Positions 17,116 to 26,017 of a stretch of DNA of 42,196 bases are shown here, piece after piece. Source of the stretch: an uncultured beta proteobacterium (lineage in GTDB: Bacteria > Pseudomonadota > Gammaproteobacteria > Burkholderiales > Burkholderiaceae_C); assembly GCA_903853895.1 (NCBI GenBank), contig CAINUX010000003.1, positions 1 to 42,196 on the forward strand, read 5' to 3'. A program made the translations under genes and the position numbers. The number at the start of each line of letters is the position of its first letter. Within the stretch, counting starts at the first letter, position 1. The notes under the pieces are model-generated. The model ran no database searches and had not been told where the DNA came from. It saw only the letters and a program-made list of their open reading frames with translations.

Positions 17116-18999
17116 CCGAAATACCAATACCCACTCCTGCACACCATCAACTCACCCGACGATCTGCGTTTGGTGCCACGCGCCCAATTGCGTGAGCTGA
17201 CCGATGAGTTGCGGGCGTTCTTGTTGCACAGCGTGGCCAAGACCGGCGGGCATCTGAGCTCTAACCTGGGTACGGTTGAGCTCACCGTGGCGCTGCACTA
17301 TGTCTACAACACGCCGCACGACCGCGTGGTCTGGGACGTGGGCCACCAGACCTACCCGCACAAAATCCTGACCGGGCGACGTGACCGCATGGACACGCTG
17401 CGCCAGCTCGGCGGCCTGAGTGGTTTCCCGCAGCGCGCCGAGAGCGAATACGACACCTTTGGCACGGCGCACTCCAGCACCTCCATTTCTGCCGCGTTGG
17501 GCATGGCACAGGCTGCGCGCATCCAGGGTATAGACCGCCATGCGATTGCCGTCATCGGCGACGGCGCCATGACGGCGGGTATGGCCTTTGAGGCACTCAA
17601 TAACGCGGGTGTTTCGGAGTGCAACCTGTTGGTCATCCTGAATGACAACGACATGAGCATCAGCCCACCCGTGGGTGCGCTGAACCGCTATTTTGCAAAG
17701 CTCATGAGTGGACGTTTCTATGCGTCGGCCAAGAACGCCGGCAAGACCGTGCTCAAGGGCGCACCGCCCCTGTTTGAGCTGGCCAAGCGTCTGGAAGAGC
17801 ACGCCAAGGGCATGGTGGTACCGGCTACGCTGTTCGAGAAATTCGGCTTCAACTACATTGGCCCCATTGACGGGCATGACCTGGACTCGCTGATCCCCAC
17901 GCTGGAGAACATTCGCCAGCTCAAGGGCCCGCAGTTTCTGCACGTAGTCACCAAAAAAGGCCAGGGCTACAAGCTGGCCGAGGCCGATCCGGTGGCCTAC
18001 CACGGCCCCGGCAAGTTTGACCCCAGCGTGGGGCTGCAGAAGCCCGCTGTGGCAGCCAAGACGACCTTCACCCAGGTCTTTGGTAGCTGGCTGTGCGACA
18101 TGGCAGCCGCCGACCCTCGCCTGGTCGGCATCACGCCCGCCATGCGCGAAGGCTCGGGCATGGTGGAGTTTGAACAGCGCTTTCCCGAGCGCTACTTTGA
18201 TGTGGGCATTGCCGAGCAGCACGCCGTGACCTTTGCCGCAGGCCTTGCCACCGAAGGCTTGAAGCCCGTCGTTGCCATCTATTCGACCTTCCTGCAGCGC
18301 GCCTATGACCAGCTGATCCACGACGTGGCCATCCAGAACCTGCCCGTGGTGTTTGCACTGGATCGCGCCGGGCTGGTCGGTGCCGATGGCGCCACCCATG
18401 CCGGTGCCTACGACATCGCCTACCTGCGCTGCATCCCCAACATCAGCGTGGCCTGCCCGTCGGATGAAAACGAATGTCGCCAGCTGTTGAGTACGGCATT
18501 TGCGCAAGACCACTCGGTGGCCGTGCGCTACCCGCGCGGTGCAGGGGTTGGCGTTGCACTACAGGCCGGGCTCGAAGCCCTGCCGTTTGGCAAAGGTGAA
18601 ATTCGCCGCGTGGGCTCGGGGTTAGCCATCCTGGCGTTTGGCACGCTGCTGCACCCGGCACTGGAAGCTGCCGAGAAGCTGGGCGCTACCGTGGTCAACA
18701 TGCGCTGGGCCAAACCACTGGATACCGAACTGCTGCTGCAGGTGGCACGCGACCACGATGCGCTGGTGACGGTGGAAGATGGCTGCGTGATGGGTGGGGC
18801 GGGCAGCGCCGTGCTGGAGGCGCTGCACGCAGCCGGTGTGGAGGTCCCCGTGTTGCAACTCGGCTTGAAAGACACGTTCGTTGAGCACGGCGACCCGGCC
18901 CGCTTGATGACATTGCAGGGCCTGGATGCAGCCGGCATTCAAGCGTCGATTGCGCGGCGCTTTGCCACCTTGCTGGCACCCATGGTGCGCGCGGCATAG
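17113..18999 (+). CDS. dxs: 1-deoxy-D-xylulose-5-phosphate synthase
   Basis: Dxs condenses pyruvate and glyceraldehyde-3-phosphate with thiamine diphosphate, the first step of the MEP isoprenoid path that feeds the adjacent ispA product. The 628-residue length fits the family. Visible motifs are [14 protein letters not shown], the [13 protein letters not shown] loop, the thiamine-binding [15 protein letters not shown] (about 150) with NDNDMSIS, and the catalytic glutamate region [15 protein letters not shown] (about 365). The C-terminal transketolase domain has VRYPRG and [13 protein letters not shown]. The start matches the usual opening ([14 protein letters not shown]). It lies directly on the end of a repeat copy with no Shine-Dalgarno. 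Confidence 0.95.
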   Translation: MPKYQYPLLHTINSPDDLRLVPRAQLRELTDELRAFLLHSVAKTGGHLSSNLGTVELTVALHYVYNTPHDRVVWDVGHQTYPHKILTGRRDRMDTLRQLGGLSGFPQRAESEYDTFGTAHSSTSISAALGMAQAARIQGIDRHAIAVIGDGAMTAGMAFEALNNAGVSECNLLVILNDNDMSISPPVGALNRYFAKLMSGRFYASAKNAGKTVLKGAPPLFELAKRLEEHAKGMVVPATLFEKFGFNYIGPIDGHDLDSLIPTLENIRQLKGPQFLHVVTKKGQGYKLAEADPVAYHGPGKFDPSVGLQKPAVAAKTTFTQVFGSWLCDMAAADPRLVGITPAMREGSGMVEFEQRFPERYFDVGIAEQHAVTFAAGLATEGLKPVVAIYSTFLQRAYDQLIHDVAIQNLPVVFALDRAGLVGADGATHAGAYDIAYLRCIPNISVACPSDENECRQLLSTAFAQDHSVAVRYPRGAGVGVALQAGLEALPFGKGEIRRVGSGLAILAFGTLLHPALEAAEKLGATVVNMRWAKPLDTELLLQVARDHDALVTVEDGCVMGGAGSAVLEALHAAGVEVPVLQLGLKDTFVEHGDPARLMTLQGLDAAGIQASIARRFATLLAPMVRAA

Positions 19000-19179
19000 G
19001 TTGTTGTTCGTATTCCTTGCAGAATCCTGAAGGGCCGAGTTTTGGGCGGTTTTCGAGGGAAAACCCCCACGTTTTGCAGTGTTTGGGTTCCTACAATCCG
19101 AAGTGACTCACAGCAGTCCTTACCGTGTGGAAGTTCCTGCGCGGCAAGATTGTTTCAAACCTCTTTTGGAGTACCCCGA

Positions 19180-20262
19180 ATGGATCGTCGTTCAATTATT
19201 AAAAACGCTGGCATTGCCGGCGTGTTGGCTGCAGGTGCAGCGCCTGCTGTTCACGCACAGGCTGGCGCCATTCGCTGGCGCCTCGCTTCGAGCTTCCCCA
19301 AGGCGCTGGACACCATTTTTGGTGCGGCTGATACCTTCGCCAAGAAAGTCGGCGAGATGTCCGGTGGCAAGTTCACCATCACCACCCACGCTGGCGGCGA
19401 GTTGATGCCTGCTTTTGGAGTGGTGGACGGTGTGCAGAACGGCACCGTTGAAATGGCGCACACAGCGCCTTACTACTTCCACGGCAAGGACGAAACCTTT
19501 GCACTGGGCTGCGCCATTCCCTTCGGCCTGAACAGCCGCCAGATGACCGCCTGGATTTACCAGGGCAATGGCGGCAAGCTGATGCGCGAGTTCTACGCCA
19601 AGTACAACATCATCAACTTCCCCATGGGCAACACCGGTGCCCAGATGGGCGGCTTTTACCGCAAGGAAATCAAGTCCGCCGCCGACATCAAGGGCATGAA
19701 GATGCGCATCGGCGGTTTTGCCGGCCGCGTGTTTGAACGCATGGGTGGCGTGCCACAAAACATTCCGGGCGGTGAAATCTACACCGCGCTGGAAAAAGGC
19801 ACCATTGATTCCGCCGAGTGGGTGGGTCCTTACGATGACCAGAAGCTGGGCCTGAACAAAGTGGCTCCCTTCTACTACTACCCCGGCTGGTGGGAGGGCG
19901 GTCCCCAGCTCGACCTGTTTGTCAACGACAAGGCCTTTGCCGGTTTGTCCGCCGAAAACAAGTCGATCATTGAATGTGCCGCTGCCTTCGCCCACACTGA
20001 AATGCAGGCCAAGTACGACGCCAAGAACCCCGCTGCCCTCAAGCAGTTGGTGGGCGCCAATACCAAGGTCTTGCCCTTCCCCAAGGACGTGCTGGAACTG
20101 GCCTTTAAAGAGTCCATGGCGCTGTATGAGGAAGTCGGTGCGAAAAACCCGAACTGGAAAAAAGTCTACACAGACTATTCAGAATTCCGCAAAGATCAAA
20201 ACCTGTGGTTTCGCTTCGCAGAAGCGCGTTTTGACGACTTTATGCAAGCGCAAAAACTGTAA
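19180..20262 (+). CDS. TRAP transporter substrate-binding protein (TakP/DctP type)
   Basis: The 360-residue product has a Tat leader (MDRRSIIKNAGIAG, cleavage after A-V-H-A-Q) and the solute-receptor body of the TRAP family: RLASSFPKALDTIFGAA, GGELMPAFGVVDGVQNG, MRIGGFAGRVF and ALEKGTIDSAEWVGPYDD. It resembles the subgroup that binds 2-keto acids or other organic acids (TakP-like), where the late EWVGPYDD and WWEGG segments line the site. The ATG has TTTTGGAG nine bases upstream. The matching permeases are probably the minus-strand dctQ/dctM genes at 22144-24546, which converge on it across the nhaD genes. A 7-bp hairpin at 19048-19065, in the gap after dxs, may weakly end the dxs transcript. 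Confidence 0.88.
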   Translation: MDRRSIIKNAGIAGVLAAGAAPAVHAQAGAIRWRLASSFPKALDTIFGAADTFAKKVGEMSGGKFTITTHAGGELMPAFGVVDGVQNGTVEMAHTAPYYFHGKDETFALGCAIPFGLNSRQMTAWIYQGNGGKLMREFYAKYNIINFPMGNTGAQMGGFYRKEIKSAADIKGMKMRIGGFAGRVFERMGGVPQNIPGGEIYTALEKGTIDSAEWVGPYDDQKLGLNKVAPFYYYPGWWEGGPQLDLFVNDKAFAGLSAENKSIIECAAAFAHTEMQAKYDAKNPAALKQLVGANTKVLPFPKDVLELAFKESMALYEEVGAKNPNWKKVYTDYSEFRKDQNLWFRFAEARFDDFMQAQKL

Positions 20263-20282
20263 TCAGCAGCTACTGTGCCTAC

Positions 20283-20310
20283 AAAAAAACCCGCTTCGGC
20301 GGGTTTTTTT
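20283..20310 (+). terminator. Terminator of the TRAP receptor gene
   Basis: A CCCGC-ttcg-GCGGG stem (20290-20303) with a stable UUCG loop is followed by seven T residues and preceded by seven A residues, so it can act in both directions. It lies about 20 bases after the receptor stop codon. Confidence 0.93.
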
Positions 20311-20370
20311 GCTATCAAAAGCGCAGCGCTACATTCAGTACCTATGAGGGCTAGAGGCGTATTTTACTAA
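20311..20370 (-). repeat. Dispersed ~60-bp repeat, copy 3
   Basis: Reading the plus strand, GCTATCAAAAGCGCAGCGCT leads to ATGAGGGCTAGAGGCG, the reverse complement orientation of copies 1, 2 and 4. It starts directly at the end of the terminator T run and lies before the decayed nhaD copy. Confidence 0.75.
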
Positions 20371-20404
20371 AATGCGTTTCATTATACCCAAAACAGGTAT
20401 TTTG

Positions 20405-20833
20405 AGTCATTACTCTCTGACACCGACACCGACACCGACACCAGAATACTGAGCCCGAGGAAGAACATCAGCTTGCGTTCAAAGGCGGTCGAGTTCTGCT
20501 TCGCCGGAGTTTGCGGCAATGACGATGATGCCGGCAAAAACAGCCGGTCATCGTGTTTGGCCAGCAGCTTGCGTATCAAAGAAGTCATCACGATGGTCGT
20601 GGTCAGGTTGTCCAGAATGGCGCTGAGGAACAACGTGACGAACCCGACCAGCCACATCAGTGTGGACAGTTTGGTGGTTTTGATGCGTGTACATCGAAGC
20701 CGTTGTGCGCGTCGACCACTTCCACAATGGTCATGGCACCCACCAGGGCGGAGCCCGACTTGTTGATTCTGAGTGGGTGTTCCAGCGCAATTGCCGCGTA
20801 GGCGATCACAAAGATGGCGACCAGCGCATCAAG
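20405..20833 (-). pseudogene. Decayed third nhaD copy
   Basis: Read on the minus strand it starts six bases after the stop of the intact nhaD with VAIFVIAYAAIALEHPLRIN, then jumps from ALVGA straight to MTIVEVVDAHNGFDV. This loses about 40 residues present in the intact copy, and the join falls at a repeated G-A. A frameshift follows after GFDVH; in the new frame MWLVGFVTLFLSAILDNL and VMTSLIRKLLAKHDDRLF are recognisable. A second large deletion then joins this to AFERKLMFFLGLSIL, and the tail ends in a GACACC tandem repeat. There is no in-frame start. Differences from both intact nhaD genes are spread throughout, so it is an older paralogue rather than a fresh duplication. Confidence 0.88.
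20419..20442. repeat. Four tandem GACACC units
   Basis: Four perfect copies of the hexamer GACACC lie at the 3' end of the decayed nhaD; on that strand they read GGTGTC and encode Val-Ser repeats. It may come from slippage after the gene lost function. Confidence 0.9.
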
Positions 20834-20836
20834 GTG

Positions 20837-22120
20837 TCAATGCAATAAATTGAACTGAACGATATAGACCACCGCCCCCGCCACATAGCCCAGCAGAGCC
20901 AGGGCACTGATCTTCTTCACATACCAGATGAAGTCGATCTTCTCCAGCCCCATGGCGGCTACGCCCGCAGCGGAGCCAATGATCAGGATGGAGCCACCGG
21001 TGCCGGCGCAGTAGGCCATAAATTCCCACAGGAAGCTGTCGGGCGGATACTGCTCCAGGCTGTACATGCCCATGCTGGCAGCCACCAGCGGCACGTTGTC
21101 CACAATGGCGCTGACCAGGCCGATCAGCATCACGATCACGTCCTGGCGGCCCACGGTCTTGTCCAGCCACTGGGCTACCGCGGACAGAATATGTGTGTGC
21201 TCCAGCACCGCCACGGCCAGCAAGATGCCGATGAAGAATATGACCGCACTCATATCAATGCGGGTCAGTGCACGGGCCAGCGTCAGGCGCTGCTTGCGCA
21301 GGTCTTCTTCCTGGCGGTGCACGATGTCTCCCACCGCCCACAGCAGGCCCAGGCCGAACATCACGCCCATGAAGGGCGGCAGGTGGGTCACGGTCTTGAA
21401 GATGGGAACCATCACCAGAATGCCCAGGCCGAGGAAGAACATCAGGTTGCTCTCGAACGCGCTGGTGTGAAAGACTTCTTCGTTCTCACGAACCTTTTGT
21501 GGCACTACCGGGCGGTCGCCCAGAATGCGTGCAGTCACGGCCAGCGGCACCAGCAGGTTGACCATGGATGCCAGGAATAGCCCCTTCATGATCTCGATGG
21601 CGGTAATCTGGCCCCCAATCCACAGCATGGTGGTGGTGACGTCGCCAATAGGGGTCCAGGCGCCACCGGCATTGGCTGCGATGACGATGATGCCGGCAAA
21701 AAACAGGCGGTCTTCTCGGTTGCCCAGCAGCTTCTTCATCAGGGACACCATGACGATGGTGGTGGTCAGGTTGTCCAGAATCGCGCTCAAGAAAAAGGTT
21801 ACAAAACCGACCATCCACATCAGGCTGGAGAGTTTGGTGGTCTTGATGCGCGAGGTGATGACCTCAAAGCCATTGTGTGCGTCCACCACCTCCACAATGG
21901 TCATGGCGCCCATCAGAAAAAACACGATTTGTGCCATGCTAATGAGCGACTCGTTCAGATCCCCCGCAGCTTTCTGGTTGTCGCCACTGGCCATTGCGTA
22001 AATGGTCCACAACAAGCCCGCTCCCAGCAGGGCACTCGCTGACTTGTTGATTTTGAGCGGGTGCTCCAACGCAATGGCCGCATACGCCAGCACAAAAACA
22101 ATGATGAGTACAGGGATCAT
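20837..22120 (-). CDS. nhaD: Na+/H+ antiporter NhaD, copy 1
   Basis: The 427-residue protein has about 12 hydrophobic segments and belongs to the NhaD branch of the ion transporter superfamily. Opening IIVFVLAYAAIALEHPLKIN, the re-entrant motif LSAILDNLTTTIVMVSL, NAGGAWTPIGDVTTTMLWI and the second half SAIVDNVPLVAASMGMY are all present. The two D-N pairs (ILDN and IVDN) are the expected ion-binding sites. NhaD exchanges cytoplasmic sodium for protons. The ATG has AAGGACG upstream and lies 23 bases after the TRAP dctM stop, so it is in that transcript. It is closely similar in length and sequence to copy 2 at 26014, and a decayed third copy follows it. Confidence 0.9.
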   Translation of the reverse strand: MIPVLIIVFVLAYAAIALEHPLKINKSASALLGAGLLWTIYAMASGDNQKAAGDLNESLISMAQIVFFLMGAMTIVEVVDAHNGFEVITSRIKTTKLSSLMWMVGFVTFFLSAILDNLTTTIVMVSLMKKLLGNREDRLFFAGIIVIAANAGGAWTPIGDVTTTMLWIGGQITAIEIMKGLFLASMVNLLVPLAVTARILGDRPVVPQKVRENEEVFHTSAFESNLMFFLGLGILVMVPIFKTVTHLPPFMGVMFGLGLLWAVGDIVHRQEEDLRKQRLTLARALTRIDMSAVIFFIGILLAVAVLEHTHILSAVAQWLDKTVGRQDVIVMLIGLVSAIVDNVPLVAASMGMYSLEQYPPDSFLWEFMAYCAGTGGSILIIGSAAGVAAMGLEKIDFIWYVKKISALALLGYVAGAVVYIVQFNLLH

Positions 22121-22143
22121 GGTGTTCGTCCTTGCCGAGCAGC

Positions 22144-23943
22144 TCAGGGTTTCTTCTTGGCGTCTTTCTCGGCCGCTTCCAGCATGGCCTGCATCGGGTC
22201 GCTGGTGGCCTCACCGGCTTTGGCACCCGTATCCATGCCAGCCGTTGGGTCGGCGGCTTCAGTGGGCTTGGGCATCTCCAGTTGGTTCATGATCTGCTCG
22301 GAACTCAGGGTTTCCACCTTTTCAATACCACCGGTCACCAGCACCGGGAAGGCAATGACGGCGACCACCATGATCAATTGCAGGATGATGAAGGCTATCG
22401 AGCCTTTGTAGATCTCAATCGTCTTGACCGACGGGATCAGCTTGCCGGTGACACGGTCTTTGTAGTCAAACTTGGCAGCCACACTGCGCAGGTAAAACAG
22501 CGCAAATCCGAACGGCGGGGTCAGGAACGAGGTCTGCAGGTTCATGGCGATGATCACACCAAACCAGATCATGACCTGGTCGGGCGTCATGCCGGGAACG
22601 ATGCCGGGCAGGATCTTTTCGGCTACAGGGGCCAGCAGTGGTATCACGATGAAGGCGATCTCGAAAAAATCGATGAAGCAGCCCAGGATGAAAACCAGGA
22701 TGTTGACGACCACCAGAAAGCCCCACGCTCCACCGGGGATACCGTCAAACAGGTGTTCCACCCAGATGTGACCGTCAGCTGCGTTAAAAGTGAAGCTGAA
22801 GACCGTGGATCCAATCAGGATGAACAGCACAAAGGACGCCAGCTTGGCGGTGTTTTCCAGGGCTTGCTTGGTCAGTGGCATAGTCAAGCGGCGCTTGCCC
22901 AAGGCCAGGATGATGGCGCCCAAGGCTCCCATGGCGCCGCCTTCAGTCGGTGTGGCCACTCCCAGAAAGATGGTGCCCAGCACAAGGAAGATCAGGATCA
23001 GTGGCGGCATCAGCACAAAGGTCACCTGCTCCGCCAGGCGCGACAGCAGGTGCATCTTGGTGATGTGGTTGATGATGGCCAGTGCCAGGCCGGTCAGCGA
23101 CGCCAGCGTCAGCGACATGATCACGATTTCATCACCGGCTGAGGGCACCGCGCGTTCCAGCCATTGGGTCATCAAACCGTTGTGCACCTGCGCCCAGCCA
23201 AAGCCAACGGCCGCACACACCAGCACCAGCACCAGCAAGGATTTGTGGCCCGAGGCGCCGTTGTCTTCCTTGTACAGAAGGGCTTCGGGCGGCAAGGCAG
23301 GCACCATGGCCGGCTTGAAGATGGCAACAGCCACGATGAACAGGATGTACAAACCGACCAGCAACAATCCGGGAATCAGTGCGCCGGAATACATGTCGCC
23401 AACAGAACGGCCCAGTTGGTCAGCCAGCACGATCAGCACCAGCGATGGCGGAATGGCCTGCGCCAGCGTGCCCGACGCCGTAATGGTGCCGGTGGCAATG
23501 GTACGGCTGTAGCCGTAGCGCAGCATGATGGGCAAAGAAATCAGACCCATGGAGATCACGGCAGCGGCTACCACACCGGTGGTAGCAGCCAGCAGCGCGC
23601 CGACCAGAATCACCGCAATGGCAACACCGCCGCGCACCGGGCCAAAGACTTGGCCTACGGTTTCCAGCAGGTCCTCGGCCATGCCGGAGCGTTCCAGAAT
23701 AATCCCCATGAAGGTGAAGAACGGAATGGCCAGCAGCGTGTCGTTCTGCATGATGCCAAAGATGCGCAAGGGCAGTGCCTGGAACAGTGCGGCCGGGAAT
23801 ATACCGGCTTCAATGCCGATAAATCCAAACGCCAGGCCGGTAGCGGCCAGTCCAAAAGCTACCGGGAAGCCGGTGAGCAGCACGACAAACAGCCCGATAA
23901 ACATCATGGGCACAAATTGTTGTGCCAGGAAAGTGGTTTGCAT
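22144..23943 (-). CDS. TRAP transporter large permease (DctM)
   Basis: The 599-residue protein is the 12-helix DctM subunit that carries the substrate with sodium. Signature regions are FPVAFGLAATGLAFGF, LLAIPFFTFMGIILERSGMAEDLL, TASGTLAQAIPPSLVLIVLAD and GVATPTEGGAMGALGAI. It is longer than the common size of about 430: there is an insert of about 100 residues in the middle (around EALLYKEDNGASGHK and a following hydrophobic pair) and a charged C-terminal tail of about 50 residues ending AEKDAKKKP. The start codon abuts the dctQ stop (TAAATG). The receptor is probably the convergent gene at 19180. Confidence 0.88.
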   Translation of the reverse strand: MQTTFLAQQFVPMMFIGLFVVLLTGFPVAFGLAATGLAFGFIGIEAGIFPAALFQALPLRIFGIMQNDTLLAIPFFTFMGIILERSGMAEDLLETVGQVFGPVRGGVAIAVILVGALLAATTGVVAAAVISMGLISLPIMLRYGYSRTIATGTITASGTLAQAIPPSLVLIVLADQLGRSVGDMYSGALIPGLLLVGLYILFIVAVAIFKPAMVPALPPEALLYKEDNGASGHKSLLVLVLVCAAVGFGWAQVHNGLMTQWLERAVPSAGDEIVIMSLTLASLTGLALAIINHITKMHLLSRLAEQVTFVLMPPLILIFLVLGTIFLGVATPTEGGAMGALGAIILALGKRRLTMPLTKQALENTAKLASFVLFILIGSTVFSFTFNAADGHIWVEHLFDGIPGGAWGFLVVVNILVFILGCFIDFFEIAFIVIPLLAPVAEKILPGIVPGMTPDQVMIWFGVIIAMNLQTSFLTPPFGFALFYLRSVAAKFDYKDRVTGKLIPSVKTIEIYKGSIAFIILQLIMVVAVIAFPVLVTGGIEKVETLSSEQIMNQLEMPKPTEAADPTAGMDTGAKAGEATSDPMQAMLEAAEKDAKKKP

Positions 23944-24546
23944 TTATTTGTCTCCTGCCAGCAACTCGGCTGCTTTCTTTTCAAGTTCTTCCAGGTGCTT
24001 TTGCTCATCGGACTTGGAATCCTCGCTGCTCAGCACATCCGGGCCGTTGCCGGTCAAAAAGGCAATCCGTTTGATCAACTCCGAAACCGCTTGCATCATC
24101 AGCAGTGCAAAGCCCAGCGGAATGAGCCCGTACACCGGCCAGCGGATCAGGCCGCCGGCGTTGGTCGAAATTTCACCACTGGTGTAGGCCTGCATAAAGA
24201 ACGGCCAGCCCAGCGCAATGCTGATCACACAAAACGGGATGAGCACCACCAAAATGCCGATCACATCGACCCAGTTGCGGCCGCGGTCGCTGAGTTTGCT
24301 GGAGATGAAGTCGATGCGCACATGCGAGTTCTTCAGGAAGCCGTAGCCGGCACCCAGCAAGAACACGGCTGCAAACAGGTACCACTGAATCTCCAGCAGG
24401 CTGTTGGAGCTTTGGTTGAATGCTTTGCGCACCAGCGCATTGCCGGCGCTGATGAGGGTGGTGGCCAGAATCAGCCACATGGTGAGTTTGCCGACCACGG
24501 TGCTGATCGAATCGATCAGCCGGGACAGCGAGAGGAATGGTGTCAT
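23944..24546 (-). CDS. TRAP transporter small permease (DctQ)
   Basis: The 200-residue protein has four hydrophobic helices (about residues 20-45, 52-75, 98-125, 140-165) and the DctQ pattern LEIQWYLFAAVFLLGAGYGFLKNSHVRID. A charged, helical tail (EDSKSDEQKHLEELEKKAAEL) follows. It pairs with DctM to form the membrane part of a TRAP transporter. The ATG at 24546 has GGCGGAG upstream, favouring it over a frame extension to 24585. It is the first gene of the dctQ-dctM-nhaD unit. The 178-base gap upstream (24547-24724) shows no clear structure or gene. Confidence 0.87.
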   Translation of the reverse strand: MTPFLSLSRLIDSISTVVGKLTMWLILATTLISAGNALVRKAFNQSSNSLLEIQWYLFAAVFLLGAGYGFLKNSHVRIDFISSKLSDRGRNWVDVIGILVVLIPFCVISIALGWPFFMQAYTSGEISTNAGGLIRWPVYGLIPLGFALLMMQAVSELIKRIAFLTGNGPDVLSSEDSKSDEQKHLEELEKKAAELLAGDK

Positions 24547-24724
24547 GGTGTCTCCGCCAAAAGTTGTGGGTAAGGGTGGCCGCAAGCCGATCCCCCCATT
24601 TTGTGTGCCAGCAGAGTCTAAATGCTATTGGCGGTGTAACGGCTGAAGAAACCCTGACGCCAGCACTCCAAAGACACTAGGGTTTACCAGAGGGTAGAGC
24701 GGCTTTCTGCACGGCTGCGCGCCA

Positions 24725-26017
24725 CTAATTGGCATCCCACTCCGCGAGTTGCTGGTTGGCTGCAACGAGTCGGTTGACCAATATCTTGATGAACGCTTTG
24801 TCAAAACATGCCTGCACGTCGGTGCTGGCCTTGCGAAGTGATTCCCCCCGAATCTTCATGACGATGATGTTCGACTGCGCCCGCACCGTTGCTGTGCGAA
24901 CGTTCTGTTCCGGTTGCAAATAGATGATCTCGCCAATGCTGACGCCCGGGGAGAGAGTGCTGAGCACAGAATCGTTGCGGATCACCACTACAGACCCTTC
25001 CAGCAATATGTAAAACGATTCGCCTATGGCTCCTTCGACCATCAGGTTTCCTCCGGCGACCAATGAATGGATGTTGCCAAGGCGCAGGGTTTCCCAGATG
25101 GCAACGTCGTGGAAGTCGGTGAAAAAGTCCATCCCGCGCAACAGCTGGAAGCGCACGGCCTCCATGCTTTGCGAGGCGAGATGCGGCAAGCTGCGATTGA
25201 TGTCTACCAGGGCTTCGCCAAACTCGCGCCAGGACTGAAAGCGGTCTTGCGGCTTTTTGGCCAGTGCGCGTGACACCACCGCATCCAGCGCAGCGGGCAA
25301 CGCAGGTCGGAGCACCCGCATGGCGGTTGGCTCTTCTGCGCTGATCTTGAAGATGGTGGTGAACTCGGATTCGCCTTGAAACGGCTTGTGACCGGTCAGC
25401 AATTCATAGAGCACGATTCCGAGGGAAAACATGTCGGACAGGTGCGTCAGTTCTTCTTCCCGTATTTGCTCGGGTGACATGTACGAGGGCGACCCCACCA
25501 GGCCGGCCATGTGTGTGCCTTCGCCTTCGAGCACGAGTGCGGTCCCAAAGTCTGTCAGCTTCACTTCACCGTCGGCTTGCAGCAGCAAGTTGGCCGGCTT
25601 GATGTCCCTGTGGACCAGCCCTTGTGCTTTTGCATATTCCAAAGCATTGCAACATTTGAAAATGATGTTCAACACGTCATAGACAGGAAGCAACGCATCG
25701 GGAGTCGTAAATTCCGCCAACGATTTTCCTCGGATGTATTCCAGAACCAGATAGGGCGGGTCGGCCTGCTCATCCACGTCAATCATCGCAACGATATGGG
25801 GATGAACGAGTTGGCCTGCCAGGACTGCCTCGTTGTGCAACATGCGCCGGTAGCGTTGGGCCTGCACACTATCGACCAGCAAATGCGGGTGAATCATCTT
25901 GATGGCGACTTGCGCATCCCGAAAACTGTCATGCGCCAGGTACACGGTACCTGAGGCTCCCCGTCCCAACTCACGTACGACCCGGTATTTTCCAATGGAG
26001 GCTGGAATGCTGTTCAT
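24725..26017 (-). CDS. Ser/Thr protein kinase with C-terminal cyclic-nucleotide domain
   Basis: The 430-residue protein has a complete Hanks-type kinase domain at about 10-275: GRGASGTVY (P-loop), K40, E63, HRDIKPANLL with catalytic D138, DFG at D156, and SPEQ in place of APE. From about 300 to 425 follows a cNMP-binding (Crp-like) domain: VEGAIGESFYILLEGSVVV, then IGEI (E363) and VRTATVRA (R374), the residues that hold the cyclic nucleotide in the family. No membrane helix is seen, so it is cytoplasmic. Its ATG overlaps the stop of nhaD copy 2 by four bases. A kinase switched by a cyclic nucleotide and acting on the antiporter or its partners is an inference; the target is unknown. Confidence 0.88.
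   Translation of the reverse strand: MNSIPASIGKYRVVRELGRGASGTVYLAHDSFRDAQVAIKMIHPHLLVDSVQAQRYRRMLHNEAVLAGQLVHPHIVAMIDVDEQADPPYLVLEYIRGKSLAEFTTPDALLPVYDVLNIIFKCCNALEYAKAQGLVHRDIKPANLLLQADGEVKLTDFGTALVLEGEGTHMAGLVGSPSYMSPEQIREEELTHLSDMFSLGIVLYELLTGHKPFQGESEFTTIFKISAEEPTAMRVLRPALPAALDAVVSRALAKKPQDRFQSWREFGEALVDINRSLPHLASQSMEAVRFQLLRGMDFFTDFHDVAIWETLRLGNIHSLVAGGNLMVEGAIGESFYILLEGSVVVIRNDSVLSTLSPGVSIGEIIYLQPEQNVRTATVRAQSNIIVMKIRGESLRKASTDVQACFDKAFIKILVNRLVAANQQLAEWDAN

Noticed and set aside
19048..19065. Hairpin after dxs as a terminator
   Set aside because: The 7-bp stem is perfect but is not followed by a T run, so it is mentioned only as a weak possibility.
20382..20657. Short intact membrane protein in the decayed nhaD
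   Set aside because: It starts in the middle of a recognisable antiporter helix and is a fragment of the pseudogene.
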